A stretch of 64,000 bases of DNA. Origin: Chryseobacterium gwangjuense (GTDB lineage: Bacteria > Bacteroidota > Bacteroidia > Flavobacteriales > Weeksellaceae). The position numbers and the translations under genes were made by a program. The DNA is taken from contig NZ_JAJTNP010000007.1 in NCBI RefSeq assembly GCF_021311115.1, forward strand, positions 1 through 64,000, in the 5' to 3' direction. Positions 27,986-36,321 of this stretch are shown in pieces. The stretch's first letter is position 1, and each line of letters starts with the position of its first letter. The notes beneath the pieces are model-generated. The model was not told where the DNA came from. It worked only from the letters and a program-made list of their open reading frames with translations, and made no database searches.

Positions 27986-28471
27986 TTAATACAAAACAGG
28001 ATTTTCTTTTTGCAGAATAAAATCCTTCACATGTTCAAAATTTTGCCAAAGCAGTTCTTCGAAATTCAAATGATGAAACTTTCTCATACTTTGTCCTTTT
28101 CTGTATGCATTGATGTACATCCTAGAATATTCAGGGAGAATCATTGTTCCCAAGACAATTGCTGCCAAAAGATGAGCGTTCAGTTTTCCGTTTCCCAACA
28201 AGAGATATTGCATGGCGATTTCTTCTTCAAACTGGGTTCCGATACCGGTGATTAAATGATGGACATCATGATTTTCCATTTTTGGAATCATTGAAAATCC
28301 ATACTTTTTATAAAACTCACCCAGCTTTCTCCCTAAAGAATCTTTATGAAACTCCAGCAATTGGTTTTCATTAAACTGCCATTGTCTTTTTTTCTTTTTA
28401 AAGTACGTTCTATAGAGTTTTTGTGTTTTATCATAAACGAAGAGTAAGAATTTGACGCGTAGTTTTTTCAT
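27986..28471 (-). CDS. Coq4-like protein
   Basis: A 161-residue helical protein with the Coq4 signature HDxxH-x11-E: H68-D69-x-x-H72 and E84 within NHDVHHLITGIG and FEEEIAMQ. Coq4 proteins bind a metal through these residues and take part in ubiquinone synthesis in mitochondria and proteobacteria. Flavobacteria make menaquinone, so a ubiquinone role is unlikely, and the gene sits among membrane proteins of unknown function. The family call rests on the motif; the function is open. Confidence 0.7.
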   Translation of the reverse strand: MKKLRVKFLLFVYDKTQKLYRTYFKKKKRQWQFNENQLLEFHKDSLGRKLGEFYKKYGFSMIPKMENHDVHHLITGIGTQFEEEIAMQYLLLGNGKLNAHLLAAIVLGTMILPEYSRMYINAYRKGQSMRKFHHLNFEELLWQNFEHVKDFILQKENPVLY

Positions 28472-28482
28472 AGTTTATATTT

Positions 28483-28770
28483 TTAGTAATCAATTAGACA
28501 TCCATAAATAAATGTTACAGGAATATTGATCAAAAGTATTGAAGCAGATTTGAGACAAATCACGAATTTAGATTGATCCAGAAATCCATAAATCATCAAA
28601 GAAAATACAATTGTATTAATTAACATGAAGAAGCATAAAATCAAACCGCTGAAAACGACAAATTCAACCATTAATCCTGAAAACAAGCTAAAGAACACAA
28701 TACTTCCTCCCAAAAACGAAAATCCAAATACTGATTTTCCAATACTTAAAATATCTTTATCACTCATCAC
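28483..28770 (-). CDS. small membrane protein
   Basis: A 95-residue protein with three hydrophobic segments (about 14-33, 35-62, 72-92). No family recognised. It lies between the Coq4-like gene and another small membrane protein gene with spacers of only 11 and 6 bases. Confidence 0.6.
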   Translation of the reverse strand: MMSDKDILSIGKSVFGFSFLGGSIVFFSLFSGLMVEFVVFSGLILCFFMLINTIVFSLMIYGFLDQSKFVICLKSASILLINIPVTFIYGCLIDY

Positions 28771-28776
28771 TTCCTT

Positions 28777-29067
28777 TTAGCTTCCGGCAAACGGACTTCC
28801 GAAAATCCCAACCGCTAATTCTATCCAAATTAAAAGAAGCACCAAAAGAACGATTCCACAAATGATTAATTTAAACAGAAGTGTTTTTTGAGAATGGGCA
28901 ACAAGGTTGATGACGAATGCCGTTCCAAAAAGTAAAAGTCCGGCAATGATAAAGTCCGGTAAAGACCAGTTAAATCCTTCCACAAAAAGATTGCAGAAAA
29001 AAGCCGCGGCCAAAAGCAATGCAGGGACAGCGAAAATCAGAATGTTGGTTTGTTTTAGTGTTTTCAT
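28777..29067 (-). CDS. small membrane protein
   Basis: A 96-residue protein with three hydrophobic helices (about 8-28, 34-58, 64-88). No family recognised. It is the first gene after the palindromic operator at 29094-29110 and so probably the first of the regulated downstream unit. Confidence 0.6.
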   Translation of the reverse strand: MKTLKQTNILIFAVPALLLAAAFFCNLFVEGFNWSLPDFIIAGLLLFGTAFVINLVAHSQKTLLFKLIICGIVLLVLLLIWIELAVGIFGSPFAGS

Positions 29068-29093
29068 AATATCATTATTTTAATTTATAAAGC

Positions 29094-29110
29094 ACTTTGA
29101 AATACAAAGT
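29094..29110. promoter_or_regulatory. palindromic operator, copy 1
   Basis: ACTTTGAAATACAAAGT, a perfect 6-5-6 palindrome. The identical 17 bases recur at 30698-30714. It lies 26 bases upstream of the start codon at 29067, in the gap behind the winged-helix regulator gene. Confidence 0.6.
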
Positions 29111-29133
29111 TTAAATTCAAAAAAAATTGACTC

Positions 29134-29424
29134 TTATCTACCCAATAATTTTTCCAGTGCATTTAAATGTTCAGTAAATGCCAATCTTCCGGCTTGTGTT
29201 ACACGATAAGACGTTTTGGGTTTTTTCCCCACAAACTCTTTTTTTACTTCAATGTAATTAGACTTTTCCAATGCACTGCTATGACTTGCCAAATTACCGT
29301 CAGTAATTTCCAAAAGGCTTTTCATTTCTGAGAAATCAACCCAATCGTTCACCATAAGAACAGACATAATTCCCAATCTTACACGACTTTCAAATTCTTT
29401 GTTGAGTTGATTTATTTTGATCAT
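29134..29424 (-). CDS. winged-helix transcriptional regulator (HTH_27 type)
   Basis: A 96-residue winged helix-turn-helix protein. VRLGIMSVL, DFSEMKSLLEITDGNLASHSSALEKSNYIEV and a wing with KPKTSYRVTQAG match the HTH_27 family of small MarR/ArsR-like regulators that often sit beside membrane proteins in Bacteroidota. It has no ligand domain. Two identical palindromes flank the unit, the natural candidates for its binding sites, which would make the unit autoregulated. Confidence 0.85.
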   Translation of the reverse strand: MIKINQLNKEFESRVRLGIMSVLMVNDWVDFSEMKSLLEITDGNLASHSSALEKSNYIEVKKEFVGKKPKTSYRVTQAGRLAFTEHLNALEKLLGR

Positions 29425-29434
29425 TTTAATTTAA

Positions 29435-30073
29435 TTAATCTTTACTAAAGCTGAAAAGCATTATATAACGTACTATCCAGAGATTTCCAAAAGAAAACAA
29501 TAAAGAAAGTGCTCCTATTAAATAAAGCCAATACCCCATAGCTTCATTTTTTCTTTCTAAATAAAAATCATATACTTTTTTAAAATTTAACTTCTCATTT
29601 CCGTTTGAAGAAATCAATACTTTTTCATTTTCAAACTCATTTAATTCCTCGTTTTTAGTATTAAATGAAAAATATTCATTGGAAGACTTTTTACCTAGAA
29701 TTAAATCACCTCTTTGCTCTATCTCAGAAATATCTGATAAATATGTTTCTCCGGTTTCCTTATTTGAAATAGCTCCATAATCCGGGATATCAATAAATAA
29801 TAACTCGTAATTATCTTTTATGGGAACATACCATGCATCTCCAATTCCTATATCAACATCTTTTATTTCCGAAATAATTGTACCACCAATAAATGCGCAA
29901 ATATACAAAGTATAAAGACCTATAAATGGTGCACAAAAAGCAAAAAATAATTTGCGTGTTTTCTTTTGCTTGTCAACTATAAAACTTGTTACAATAACAG
30001 CTATAATCCCAATGATCAAGCTCAGAATAAAGATTGCAACAAAATGAATTAATATAACAAATAAGTGGCTCAC
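29435..30073 (-). CDS. membrane protein, unknown
   Basis: A 212-residue protein with hydrophobic helices near 5-35, 42-68 and 180-208 enclosing a soluble domain of about 100 residues rich in Glu, Asp and Asn. It begins with GTG at 30073, overlapping the stop of the preceding gene (TAGTG), so translation is coupled. The regulator gene follows after 10 bases. No family recognised. Confidence 0.6.
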   Translation of the reverse strand: MSHLFVILIHFVAIFILSLIIGIIAVIVTSFIVDKQKKTRKLFFAFCAPFIGLYTLYICAFIGGTIISEIKDVDIGIGDAWYVPIKDNYELLFIDIPDYGAISNKETGETYLSDISEIEQRGDLILGKKSSNEYFSFNTKNEELNEFENEKVLISSNGNEKLNFKKVYDFYLERKNEAMGYWLYLIGALSLLFSFGNLWIVRYIMLFSFSKD

Positions 30074-30690
30074 TACTTATACTTCTTATGCATAATCAAT
30101 CCATACACCACATGAAGTACCCCGAAACCAATCGTCCATGTCACCAATCCCCATCCAAGAAAGAAAAGGGAAAATAACCCTAATGCAATCTGGCAATATC
30201 CTAAATATTTAACATCAGTTAATGTATATCGTTCAGCACTCACTAAAGCCAATCCATAAAAAATAAGAGTAGCCGGAGCGATGAACACAAAAAGATGATG
30301 ATACAAAAGTCCTAAACAAAAGATTCCTCCTGAAATTAAGGGGATCGCAAAGGTAATCAAAAGTCTCTTAGTGGTAGCATCCCAAATTTTCAATCCTTTT
30401 CTACGACTTTTATTGGCTGTAAAAATGTATCCACTTAAAAGAGCTACAGCAAGAATAACAATTCCGGTAATAATTAGCTCATTTACCAAACCGACTTTGA
30501 AAACATTTCGTTGTCCTGCAAAATAGTCAATTCCTTCGCGTTGAAAAGCAAAGTACACATATATAGCCCCTAAAATAGCTGCCAATCCGGCAAAGACTCC
30601 AGACAATCCGCTCAGAGAAATAAATCTTGAAGATCGTTCCATCATAGAACGAATATGTGATAAGTCTTCGTGATAGTTTTTTGATTCCAT
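30073..30690 (-). CDS. conserved membrane protein
   Basis: A 205-residue protein from ATG 30690. A soluble N terminus (HIRSMMERSSRFISLSGLSG) is followed by six hydrophobic helices. I recognise the type as a conserved, uncharacterised Bacteroidota membrane protein commonly next to HTH_27 regulators. The frame is open to 30711, but that start would lie inside the operator. It is the first gene of the regulated unit. Confidence 0.7.
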   Translation of the reverse strand: MESKNYHEDLSHIRSMMERSSRFISLSGLSGVFAGLAAILGAIYVYFAFQREGIDYFAGQRNVFKVGLVNELIITGIVILAVALLSGYIFTANKSRRKGLKIWDATTKRLLITFAIPLISGGIFCLGLLYHHLFVFIAPATLIFYGLALVSAERYTLTDVKYLGYCQIALGLFSLFFLGWGLVTWTIGFGVLHVVYGLIMHKKYK

Positions 30691-30697
30691 ATAAAGA

Positions 30698-30714
30698 ACT
30701 TTGAAATACAAAGT
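30698..30714. promoter_or_regulatory. palindromic operator, copy 2
   Basis: ACTTTGAAATACAAAGT, identical to 29094-29110. It overlaps the -7 element of the promoter at 30709-30738, so a bound protein would block transcription. Confidence 0.65.
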
Positions 30715-30738
30715 TATAATTAAATTTTAAACATCAAA
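30709..30738 (-). promoter_or_regulatory. promoter of the membrane-protein/winged-helix unit
   Basis: On the minus strand TTTG at 30738-30735, 18 bases, TAACTTTG at 30716-30709. Transcription would begin near 30702, inside the palindrome, and the leader to ATG 30690 is very short. Confidence 0.6.
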
Positions 30739-30819
30739 ATATTTTTTTAAAATTTTCACGCCATTTTCGTTAAGCTTTAAACTAATTCTTAACTTTAGAA
30801 AAACAAACACTTGAAAATT

Positions 30820-32421
30820 ATGGATAAAGAAATTTTACGTTCGCTAATTTTCAGACACTTGGATGGGATTGTTACAGCTCCAATTGTAGCTTCGTTGATC
30901 AAGCAAGAAATCTTAAGCTATATCATCGATAAAAAAAGCATTTCCTTATCGGAACTGACCGAAATATATAAAGCCAACGAAGGATACCTAAATATTGCTT
31001 TACGTAGCTTGGCTTCACAAGGCTTTTTAGAATATGAACTCGACAATACCACTGACAACGTTATCATTTCAGAAAATAACCATACACAATTTCTCCAAAA
31101 ATATTCTCCGCTCTATCTCAAAGTAATTTCGTTTCAAAAAAAATCTGTTGATATTAAAAATCAGGTTACAGATGCTTTGTTTATCGAAGAATTTGGGAAA
31201 CTCACCCATTCTATTAAAGATAATTTTGGGATTGCTTTTTCTGAAGATCCTGAAGAAAAAAATATTCAGGAACAGATCTTAAAACATATTGAAGGCTGTG
31301 TAATCGGGCCTTTGATTGTCTATCTTGGAATGACCGGAATGTTTCACAAGTATTTTATGGAAACCTCTTTTCAGGCAGCAGAATTTCATAAAAACTCTGA
31401 GAATTTTGAAATTATTTTAGACTTTCTTACTCATTTACAATGGTTTAAAAAATCCGGAGACACCTATAAATTTACAGAAACAGGAATTTATTTTGCCAAA
31501 AGAGCCGCTTCTTACGGAGTTACCGTTTCTTACCTACCGCTCATGAATAAAATGGATGAACTTTTATTCGGAAATGCCGGTAAAATAAGAGATGTTGAAG
31601 AAGGAGAAGATGAAATACACGTAGACAGAGCGATGAACGTTTGGGGAAGCGGAGGCGCTCATTCTAATTATTTTAAAGTCGCCAATGATTTTATTATTCA
31701 GATTTTTAATCAGCCTATTCATTTACAACCCAAAGGTGTTTTGGATATGGGTTGCGGAAACGGAGCCTTCATCCAACATATTTTTGAAACCATAGAAAGA
31801 TATACGTTACGGGGAAAGATGCTTGAAGAATATCCTTTATTTCTGGTAGGTGCAGATTATAATCCGGCTGCATTGAAAGTAACAAGAGCCAACCTGATTA
31901 ATAATGATATTTGGGCTAAAGTAATCTGGGGTGACATCGGGAACCCGAAAAAACTGGCAGAAGATTTAAAAGATAATTATGAAATTGAGCTTTCTGAACT
32001 TCTCAATATCAGAACATTTTTAGACCATAACAGAATTTGGCAAACTCCCTACAATAAAAACCCTCAAAGAATAAGTACTTCAACAGGAGCATTTGCATAT
32101 CGAGGGGAAAGACTTCCAAATGCATTGGTAGAAGAAAGTTTAAAAGAACATCTTGAGCTTTGGCTTCCTTACATTCAAAAGAATGGACTTCTTATCATAG
32201 AACTTCATTCTTTAGCTCCAAAACTCACCCGTGAAAATCTGGGAAAAACGGCTGCTACCGCTTATGAAGCTACTCATGGTTTTTCAGATCAATATATTTT
32301 GGAAATTGATGTTTTCAGAAAAATCTGCGAAGAAACCGGTTTAAAAATCGACAAAGAACTTTTTAGAAAATTCCCGAATTCTGAGCTGGCTACCGTTTCC
32401 ATTAATTTGCTGAAAGCTTAA
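30820..32421 (+). CDS. SAM-dependent methyltransferase with duplicated winged-helix N-terminal region
   Basis: A 533-residue protein. Two similar halves precede the catalytic domain: residues about 5-75 (RHLDGIVTAPIVASL) and about 150-225 (KHIEGCVIGPLIVYLGMTG), each ending in a winged-helix-like fold as in O-methyltransferase dimerisation domains. The class I methyltransferase domain starts at motif I VLDMGCGNGAF (about 307-317). The layout recalls methyltransferases of polyketide clusters (AprA MT2-like), but no such cluster is here. The frame opens with TTG 30811; I use ATG 30820. A weak promoter (TAACTTTA at 30790) lies ahead. Confidence 0.7.
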   Translation: MDKEILRSLIFRHLDGIVTAPIVASLIKQEILSYIIDKKSISLSELTEIYKANEGYLNIALRSLASQGFLEYELDNTTDNVIISENNHTQFLQKYSPLYLKVISFQKKSVDIKNQVTDALFIEEFGKLTHSIKDNFGIAFSEDPEEKNIQEQILKHIEGCVIGPLIVYLGMTGMFHKYFMETSFQAAEFHKNSENFEIILDFLTHLQWFKKSGDTYKFTETGIYFAKRAASYGVTVSYLPLMNKMDELLFGNAGKIRDVEEGEDEIHVDRAMNVWGSGGAHSNYFKVANDFIIQIFNQPIHLQPKGVLDMGCGNGAFIQHIFETIERYTLRGKMLEEYPLFLVGADYNPAALKVTRANLINNDIWAKVIWGDIGNPKKLAEDLKDNYEIELSELLNIRTFLDHNRIWQTPYNKNPQRISTSTGAFAYRGERLPNALVEESLKEHLELWLPYIQKNGLLIIELHSLAPKLTRENLGKTAATAYEATHGFSDQYILEIDVFRKICEETGLKIDKELFRKFPNSELATVSINLLKA

Positions 32422-32431
32422 AATCTCAATA

Positions 32432-32469
32432 AAAAAAGCGTTGTTAGAAAGTCTAGCAACGCTTTTTTA
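32432..32469. terminator. bidirectional terminator
   Basis: Stem AAAAAAGCGTTG with CAACGCTTTTTT, extended by TTAGA/TCTAG-type pairing. T runs are present on both strands. It separates the convergent methyltransferase and enoyl-CoA hydratase genes. Confidence 0.85.
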
Positions 32470-32487
32470 TTTCAAAATTGTCAAAAA

Positions 32488-33252
32488 TTATTTTACTCTC
32501 AATCTTTCTTTGATTGCTTCAATATTTTTCTTTGCAGAATCTTCCAGAATAAGGCTTGCACTCATATGAATTCTTGCAGGCATCAATTCATTAAAATGAT
32601 CTGTTCCTTCCCAAGACACTTTTTTAATTAAAGACAAAGCTTCTTCACTTCTTGAGGACAATGTATTTAAAAATTTCTCAAGTTTAGCGTCCATTTCTTC
32701 TATCGTTTCAGAAACCGAATGGTAGACATTGTGCTGTTCTGCCCATGCTGCAGATCTGAAGTCTGCATCAATCGCCATCGCTGAAAATTGAGATTTCCCG
32801 ATCTTTCTTTCTACATAAGGACCAATAACGAAAGGACCAATTCCAAGATTAATTTCCGTTAAAGCCAACGCCGAATCTTTTGTAGCAAAGCAATAATCTG
32901 CTCCACAAGCCAATCCTACTCCACCTCCGGTTGTTTTCCCCTGAACTCTTACCACAACAATTTTTCCGCAATTCCTCATCGCGTTCAACACTTTGGCAAA
33001 TCCTCCAAAAAACCGGGTAGAAGCTTCCAATTCTTCAATCGCCAGTAATTCGTCAAAACTAGCTCCTGCGCAGAACGCTTTTTCACCCTCACTTTTTACA
33101 AGAATTGCTTTTACTTCAGCTTTAGCTCCTTCGTCAAGAATTGTCTGAGCCAGTTTTTCAAGAATAGCTCCCGGAAGAGCATTACTTTTTGCGGTTCCGA
33201 ATGTAATCTCGGCAATATTATTTTTAATTTCTGATCTTACAAAATCACTCAT
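32488..33252 (-). CDS. enoyl-CoA hydratase/isomerase family protein
   Basis: A crotonase-fold protein of 254 residues. The oxyanion-hole segments are AFCAGASFDEL and QGKTTGGGVGLACGAD; the E/E catalytic pair of classic hydratases is not clearly conserved, so it could be an isomerase or lyase. It is monocistronic with a -7 element TATTTTTG at 33283-33276. It lies 4 kb beyond the 3' end of the paa cluster, which lacks a separate paaF, so it is a possible but unproven substitute. Confidence 0.8.
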   Translation of the reverse strand: MSDFVRSEIKNNIAEITFGTAKSNALPGAILEKLAQTILDEGAKAEVKAILVKSEGEKAFCAGASFDELLAIEELEASTRFFGGFAKVLNAMRNCGKIVVVRVQGKTTGGGVGLACGADYCFATKDSALALTEINLGIGPFVIGPYVERKIGKSQFSAMAIDADFRSAAWAEQHNVYHSVSETIEEMDAKLEKFLNTLSSRSEEALSLIKKVSWEGTDHFNELMPARIHMSASLILEDSAKKNIEAIKERLRVK

Positions 33253-33346
33253 TTTTAGTATCTATTGGATTTGTACAAAAATACTAAATAAAGGGCTTTT
33301 AGGAAAACTAAAACCGGATATTTTACGATTTTAAAACCTTATTTTT

Positions 33347-34111
33347 TTATTTTCTCCCGTACAATAATATTCTTTTAAATGCATAGATAGCGGGAAACCT
33401 GTCAAACTTTTTTGCAATCCGTTTTTTATATTCTTCAATAAATTTTTCCTGAGCATTTTCATCTAATCTTTCCAGATAAGGAATCAATGCTGATCCGGAA
33501 ATAAACTGAAAGAGTTTTTCAGCATCTTCAGCAATGATGGGGTATACTTTAATAGAAACCTGTAAGTCTTTCAATCCATATTCAAACATCATCTTTGTAT
33601 ATTCATCCACGCTTAGCACCGGAGAAACTCTGTTCCAATGTTGAAGATCGGTTTTATAAGGTTCTTCAGAAGCAAGCTGAAACAGAATCTGATTAAGGAT
33701 ATTTTCTGACTGAACCGGCATTTGCACTGCAAACTGTCCGTTTTCACTCAGTAAAGAAAGTAACTTTGGAAATAGCTTCTCATGGTTATCTGACCATTGT
33801 AAAGCTGCATTACTGAAAATCAAATCCCATTGATCAGTAGAACCATAGAGTTCCTCAACTGTTTTTTGCTGAAAACTTAATCGTTCATGATTAAATGCAT
33901 CCGATTGGGCAAGCATTTCCTCAGAAGAATCAATTCCTAAAAAGACAGCATCTGAAAATTTCTCTGAAAGAATCTTGGTTTGTTCTCCCGTTCCGCAACC
34001 AATATCAATGGCTTTTTTTAAACCATCTGAAGAAATGTTTTCCATCAAATCAAAAAAAGGTTGGTAACGGATATTTTTAAACTGATTGTAAACTTCAGGA
34101 TTCCAAGGCAT
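33347..34111 (-). CDS. trans-aconitate 2-methyltransferase-like SAM methyltransferase
   Basis: A 254-residue class I methyltransferase. The N terminus PWNPEVYNQFKNIRYQPF and motif I AIDIGCGTGEQTKIL with D after FLGI match the Tam family, which methylates trans-aconitate to limit its inhibition of aconitase. Substrate is assigned by family only. It forms a compact leftward group with the SMUG2-type and SUKH genes. Confidence 0.75.
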   Translation of the reverse strand: MPWNPEVYNQFKNIRYQPFFDLMENISSDGLKKAIDIGCGTGEQTKILSEKFSDAVFLGIDSSEEMLAQSDAFNHERLSFQQKTVEELYGSTDQWDLIFSNAALQWSDNHEKLFPKLLSLLSENGQFAVQMPVQSENILNQILFQLASEEPYKTDLQHWNRVSPVLSVDEYTKMMFEYGLKDLQVSIKVYPIIAEDAEKLFQFISGSALIPYLERLDENAQEKFIEEYKKRIAKKFDRFPAIYAFKRILLYGRK

Positions 34112-34132
34112 ATTTAATTGTATTAGATAGAC

Positions 34133-34825
34133 TTAATTTTTATTCAGGACCAAAATGTATTTATCAATATAGAGCTGTTTTTCTTTTGATTTATATTGCT
34201 GTATATATCTTGGATGTTCCAAAACGGTCATTTTTTCGAAAAGATGAGCCTCCTGGTTTAATTTTGAAATAAAATCGGCATTTTTCTTTCCTAAAACAAA
34301 GACTTCTGAGGTAACCAGATTTAAACTGATATGTTTCTGCAAAGCATCAATTATGAAATCTTTTACATCATTAAAAAGTGCTTTATCATCATAATAGTTG
34401 GCATTCAACCAACTGTTTTTCGATCTTCTTACAATCGCCAAAGGAAACGGAGAGTTGATGTAAATGTTTTTATAAAATTCTTCTGCGCCTCCATATTCCG
34501 CAATCATATCATACATAAAAACCGAAGAAACTTCATGGGTGTGCGCGGATTTCATTTTAATTCCGCAAACACTTTCCAGACGTTTGGTATCTGTAAAAGG
34601 AACTCCTGTAACTCCTGCTCCGTGACGGCTTGGATTGATCCCAATAATAAATTTTCTTCTATTTGAGTCGTTATAATATTTATGATAAAACTTTTGCATG
34701 ACAATCATTGTTTCAGGGTTATCCAAGTATGGATTGAGCACCTGAAAATCTTCCGGTAATTTTCCAGAATAGTGTAAGTTTTTATTAAACTCAATGACCT
34801 TATCTGCAAAAGTTTTATTATTCAT
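34133..34825 (-). CDS. SMUG2-type uracil-DNA glycosylase family protein
   Basis: A 230-residue protein with UDG-superfamily motifs: motif 1 IGINPSRHGAGVTGVPFTD at 61-79 and motif 2 EHPRY at 203-207. The GINP-x2-HGAG form is that of the SMUG2 group, which excises uracil and some deaminated bases. It would act in base-excision repair. The protein ends soon after motif 2, as in the family. Confidence 0.8.
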   Translation of the reverse strand: MNNKTFADKVIEFNKNLHYSGKLPEDFQVLNPYLDNPETMIVMQKFYHKYYNDSNRRKFIIGINPSRHGAGVTGVPFTDTKRLESVCGIKMKSAHTHEVSSVFMYDMIAEYGGAEEFYKNIYINSPFPLAIVRRSKNSWLNANYYDDKALFNDVKDFIIDALQKHISLNLVTSEVFVLGKKNADFISKLNQEAHLFEKMTVLEHPRYIQQYKSKEKQLYIDKYILVLNKN

Positions 34826-34838
34826 TGAATTGCACTAA

Positions 34839-35369
34839 TTAGTCCAGTTCTTCTTCATTCCTTAATCCTCGGATGAATGTTTCAAAATCTTTTGCTAAAA
34901 ATGTTTTTTTAAAGTTGTTTTCCTGATCCACGTGCACCACTTCCGGTTCTCCGTCTTTACCACAAGAGGAATAATCAAGTAAAATCATATCGTGCCCTGC
35001 AGAAGGACAATCGCAAATATAAATACCATCAGCTGGGTATCCCCATTCCTTCATCATAAACTGACTTCCAAGTTCTCCGCAAACTGCATGTGATTTCACT
35101 CTTCCAATCCCCATAATTCCGGTAATGGCAACGTGATCTTCAGCCCAAGAAACACTTTCAGTAATAGAAAAACATGATTTATTCACCAATCCACCATTTT
35201 GTAGTTTCATCAATTCGATATAAGATCCGGGAAGTTGATATCCCAATTCACTTTCGATTGCAGTAATTGTTTCATCATTCGGAAAATCTTCGATATAATC
35301 TTTTGATGAATAGCTGCACTCACTCCAAAAATTTGCAAAGTCAAAATCTTTGAAAAACCTTAATTCCAT
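34839..35369 (-). CDS. SMI1/KNR4 (SUKH) family protein
   Basis: A 176-residue soluble protein with the SUKH fold pattern: ITAIESELGYQLPGSYIELMKLQNGG, an acidic GDE-like core and the final FETFIRGL helix. SUKH proteins are often immunity proteins of polymorphic toxin systems but many are stand-alone. No toxin gene is next to it. It lies 14 bases upstream of the glycosylase gene, possibly in one transcript. Confidence 0.8.
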   Translation of the reverse strand: MELRFFKDFDFANFWSECSYSSKDYIEDFPNDETITAIESELGYQLPGSYIELMKLQNGGLVNKSCFSITESVSWAEDHVAITGIMGIGRVKSHAVCGELGSQFMMKEWGYPADGIYICDCPSAGHDMILLDYSSCGKDGEPEVVHVDQENNFKKTFLAKDFETFIRGLRNEEELD

Positions 35370-35637
35370 AGTATTTTATTTATTAAAAGTAGCTTCATCA
35401 AATATCTATATTTATTTTGAATTAAAATCGTTTTTTTTAACATTCTAAAGGTTTAGAATTCCCAAATACAGCAATTTTTTATTTGTTTGGTAATAGTTGA
35501 TTAATTATCAATTTAAATGAATCATTTACCAAAGGGAAGTGAATGATTATATTTCCAACTCTACATAAGTATCCATTTTTTTATTATATTCGTTTTCAAC
35601 AAAATAGCACTTTCATTCAATTAAAAACTGTTAACCA

Positions 35638-36321
35638 ATGATAGGAATCATTATTGAATTTATCATTTCATGGCTCCTCCTTAAATTCACGATAAAAAAA
35701 GATCTTTCTGTTTTAGGGTTTAAACCCAACTTAAAAAGATTGATTCAGTGGAGCATTGGATTTCTTTTGGCTGCGGCAATTTGCAGTCTTTACCATATCA
35801 TGACAACAGCGTTTATCAATAACAACTGGATACTGAATAAACAATTAACATTCTCAGCAATATTAATGAGTTTCTGGTGGGTTGTAAAGTCTGTTTTGTT
35901 TGAAGAGTTAATTTTCAGAGGCGCTTTACTTTATCTTGCTATTGAAAAATGGGGAAAAACTAAAGCCTGCATTTTTTCCGCCATCTGCTTTGGTGTCTAT
36001 CACTGGTTCTCTTATAATGCCTTTGGAAATCCTTTTCAGATGGGAATTATTTTTGTGATGACCTCTATTTTTGGATGGATGTTGGCGGTATCCTTTGCTA
36101 AAACAAAATCCTTATATCTTCCTATAGGACTCCATCTCGGCTGGAATTTATTTAATATTGTGATATTCTCGAACGGTCCGTTAGGCAAACAAATTTTTAT
36201 GAAAGCTAATGAGAGCCATCTTGAAGGGATTCCTTCATTGTTTGTTTTTCTTTTCCAGATATTCGCTTTACCTCTTTTAATGTATGGATATTTTAGGTCT
36301 AAGAACCGTAAAAACAGCTAA
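35638..36321 (+). CDS. CPBP family intramembrane glutamic protease
   Basis: A 227-residue membrane protein with the three CPBP (Abi/Rce1-type) motifs: FEELIFRG (E89-E90, R94), FGVYHW with histidine near 121, and HLGWN near 168. These residues form the Rce1-like active site. Substrates are unknown; roles proposed in other bacteria include peptide maturation or self-immunity. Its 3' end overlaps the convergent lipoprotein gene by 4 bases. Confidence 0.87.
   Translation: MIGIIIEFIISWLLLKFTIKKDLSVLGFKPNLKRLIQWSIGFLLAAAICSLYHIMTTAFINNNWILNKQLTFSAILMSFWWVVKSVLFEELIFRGALLYLAIEKWGKTKACIFSAICFGVYHWFSYNAFGNPFQMGIIFVMTSIFGWMLAVSFAKTKSLYLPIGLHLGWNLFNIVIFSNGPLGKQIFMKANESHLEGIPSLFVFLFQIFALPLLMYGYFRSKNRKNS

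Noticed and set aside
27815..28255. Plus-strand frame of 146 codons opposite the Coq4-like and DUF4173-like genes
   Set aside because: Low-complexity Lys/Phe/Ser composition spanning two genes; a shadow.
34839..36321. Toxin-immunity locus (SUKH plus CPBP)
   Set aside because: No toxin, VgrG, Hcp, Rhs or T9SS-linked toxin gene is adjacent; kept only as a weak observation.
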